Part shown: one piece after another, positions 51,894 to 52,257 of the stretch
Position numbering within the stretch: position 1 is the stretch's first letter
Layout: the number at the start of each line of letters is the position of its first letter
From: an uncultured Bacillota bacterium
GTDB lineage: Bacteria; Bacillota_I; Bacilli_A; RFN20; CAG-631
Direction of reading: 5' to 3'
DNA: 52,257 nt
Assembly: GCA_902491575.1 (NCBI GenBank)
Contig: CABUID010000014.1
Coordinates: 1 to 52,257, forward strand
Notes under the pieces: model-generated
Database searches by the model: none
Seen by the model: only the letters and a program-made list of their open reading frames with translations
What the model was told of the DNA's origin: nothing
Made by a program: the position numbers and the translations under genes

Positions 51894-51924
51894 TTAGTTG
51901 GATATATTTTAAGAGGTAATAGCT

Positions 51925-52257
51925 GTGTTAGTAAAAGATAAAAATAGATTTTGTTATATTATCAATGATATTGCAAGCGATCCAAAGAATAGTATTAAAG
52001 AAGTTATACAAGACTATCTTAATGAGGCTAAAAAAGAAAATTATAGTTTAGAAATGGTGAAAATAGCTAGTCCTTATATATTTGTTCCTGAACTAAGAGG
52101 GGAAGATATTATTGATAATTTGATATATACTTTTCCTAATATAATGTTTAATGCTTATGATAAATGTATAACAAGACGCTATATACCGCATATGGAGCCT
52201 AAACATATTGAAGAATTAAGTAAAGAGTTATCAAAAGTCTATAATGATTGGGAAAAA
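51925..52257 (+). CDS. Hypothetical protein, 5' part (continues at window start)
   Basis: GTG start with AGAGG upstream; 111 codons to the window end, then in frame into positions 48-128 if the ends are joined, giving 137 residues. It aligns along its length with the gene at 51477 (NSIKEVIQDYLNEAKKE against NSIKEAIEDYLNNVKDK) but is diverged in the middle, while the last 50 residues are nearly identical. Confidence 0.7.
   Translation, partial: MLVKDKNRFCYIINDIASDPKNSIKEVIQDYLNEAKKENYSLEMVKIASPYIFVPELRGEDIIDNLIYTFPNIMFNAYDKCITRRYIPHMEPKHIEELSKELSKVYNDWEK

Noticed and set aside
1..52257. tRNA or rRNA genes, insertion sequences, transposons
   Set aside because: None recognised. The only recombinase is the resolvase-like gene at 3115, and no IS-type inverted ends were found.

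Overview
The window looks like an essentially complete, AT-rich conjugative plasmid of a diderm Firmicute, most likely Veillonella or a close relative (Negativicutes). The clues are low GC with Firmicute-style Shine-Dalgarno sites, a Gram-negative VirB/VirD4 secretion system (inner-membrane, periplasmic and outer-membrane parts all present), and a YadA-type trimeric autotransporter that ends in an S-layer-homology domain, a combination typical of Negativicutes. The last 47 bases (52211-52257) repeat the first 47, and joining the ends there restores a full-length gene in frame, so I read the unit as a circle of about 52.21 kb.

Layout. 1-1983: small membrane and hypothetical genes. 2090-3750: HipA/CtkA-like kinase overlapping a serine recombinase, behind a promoter with repeated GTATC boxes. 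3781-4773: a gene remnant, a Lar-like zinc ribbon protein and a ToxN-like toxin with a pseudoknot RNA. 4824-9640: TOPRIM primase-like protein, MobQ relaxase (minus strand) with a candidate oriT, Rep_3 initiator (minus strand) and an iteron/DnaA-box origin. 9665-25345: one long T4SS operon (VirB8-B9-B10-VirD4-x-B11-x-B2-B2'-B3-B4-B5-B6-SLT/B6 fusion-TraF-B5'). 25349-26034: a type III toxin-antitoxin locus (RNA repeats, terminator, toxin). 26191-27800: type II restriction-modification pair. 27870-29490: a lipoprotein and a small gene with two copies of a structured RNA motif, then a roughly 500-nt GC-rich structured RNA. 29640-32862: a helicase/XRE/nuclease cassette between 27-bp direct repeats that resemble type II CRISPR repeats. 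32700-43580: lytic transglycosylase, ArdC-like metallopeptidase, topoisomerase III and an accessory operon. 43758-44690: ParA and a small partner. 44904-49059: broken LemA gene and the YadA-SLH adhesin. 49200-end: proteins with shared N-terminal domains and tails, and a pair of mosaic paralogues spanning the junction.

How it fits together. Rep, the iterons and ParA keep the plasmid; MobQ, the TOPRIM protein, topoisomerase III, VirD4 and the VirB machine move it; the type III TA, the RM pair and perhaps the kinase stabilise it; Lar-like and ArdC-like proteins may blunt host restriction after transfer. Two signals link scattered genes. One is a 5' leader hairpin (GAATATAARCC-N5/6-GGY) present ten times with covariation in its first base pair, twice followed by an attenuator-like terminator. 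The other is a C-terminal tail (S-K-P/S-K-x3-G/R-L-E-R/Q) shared by four otherwise unrelated proteins, possibly a translocation signal for the T4SS.

All function calls come from reading motifs in the sequence and from memory of protein families; no database search, RNA folding program or alignment was run.
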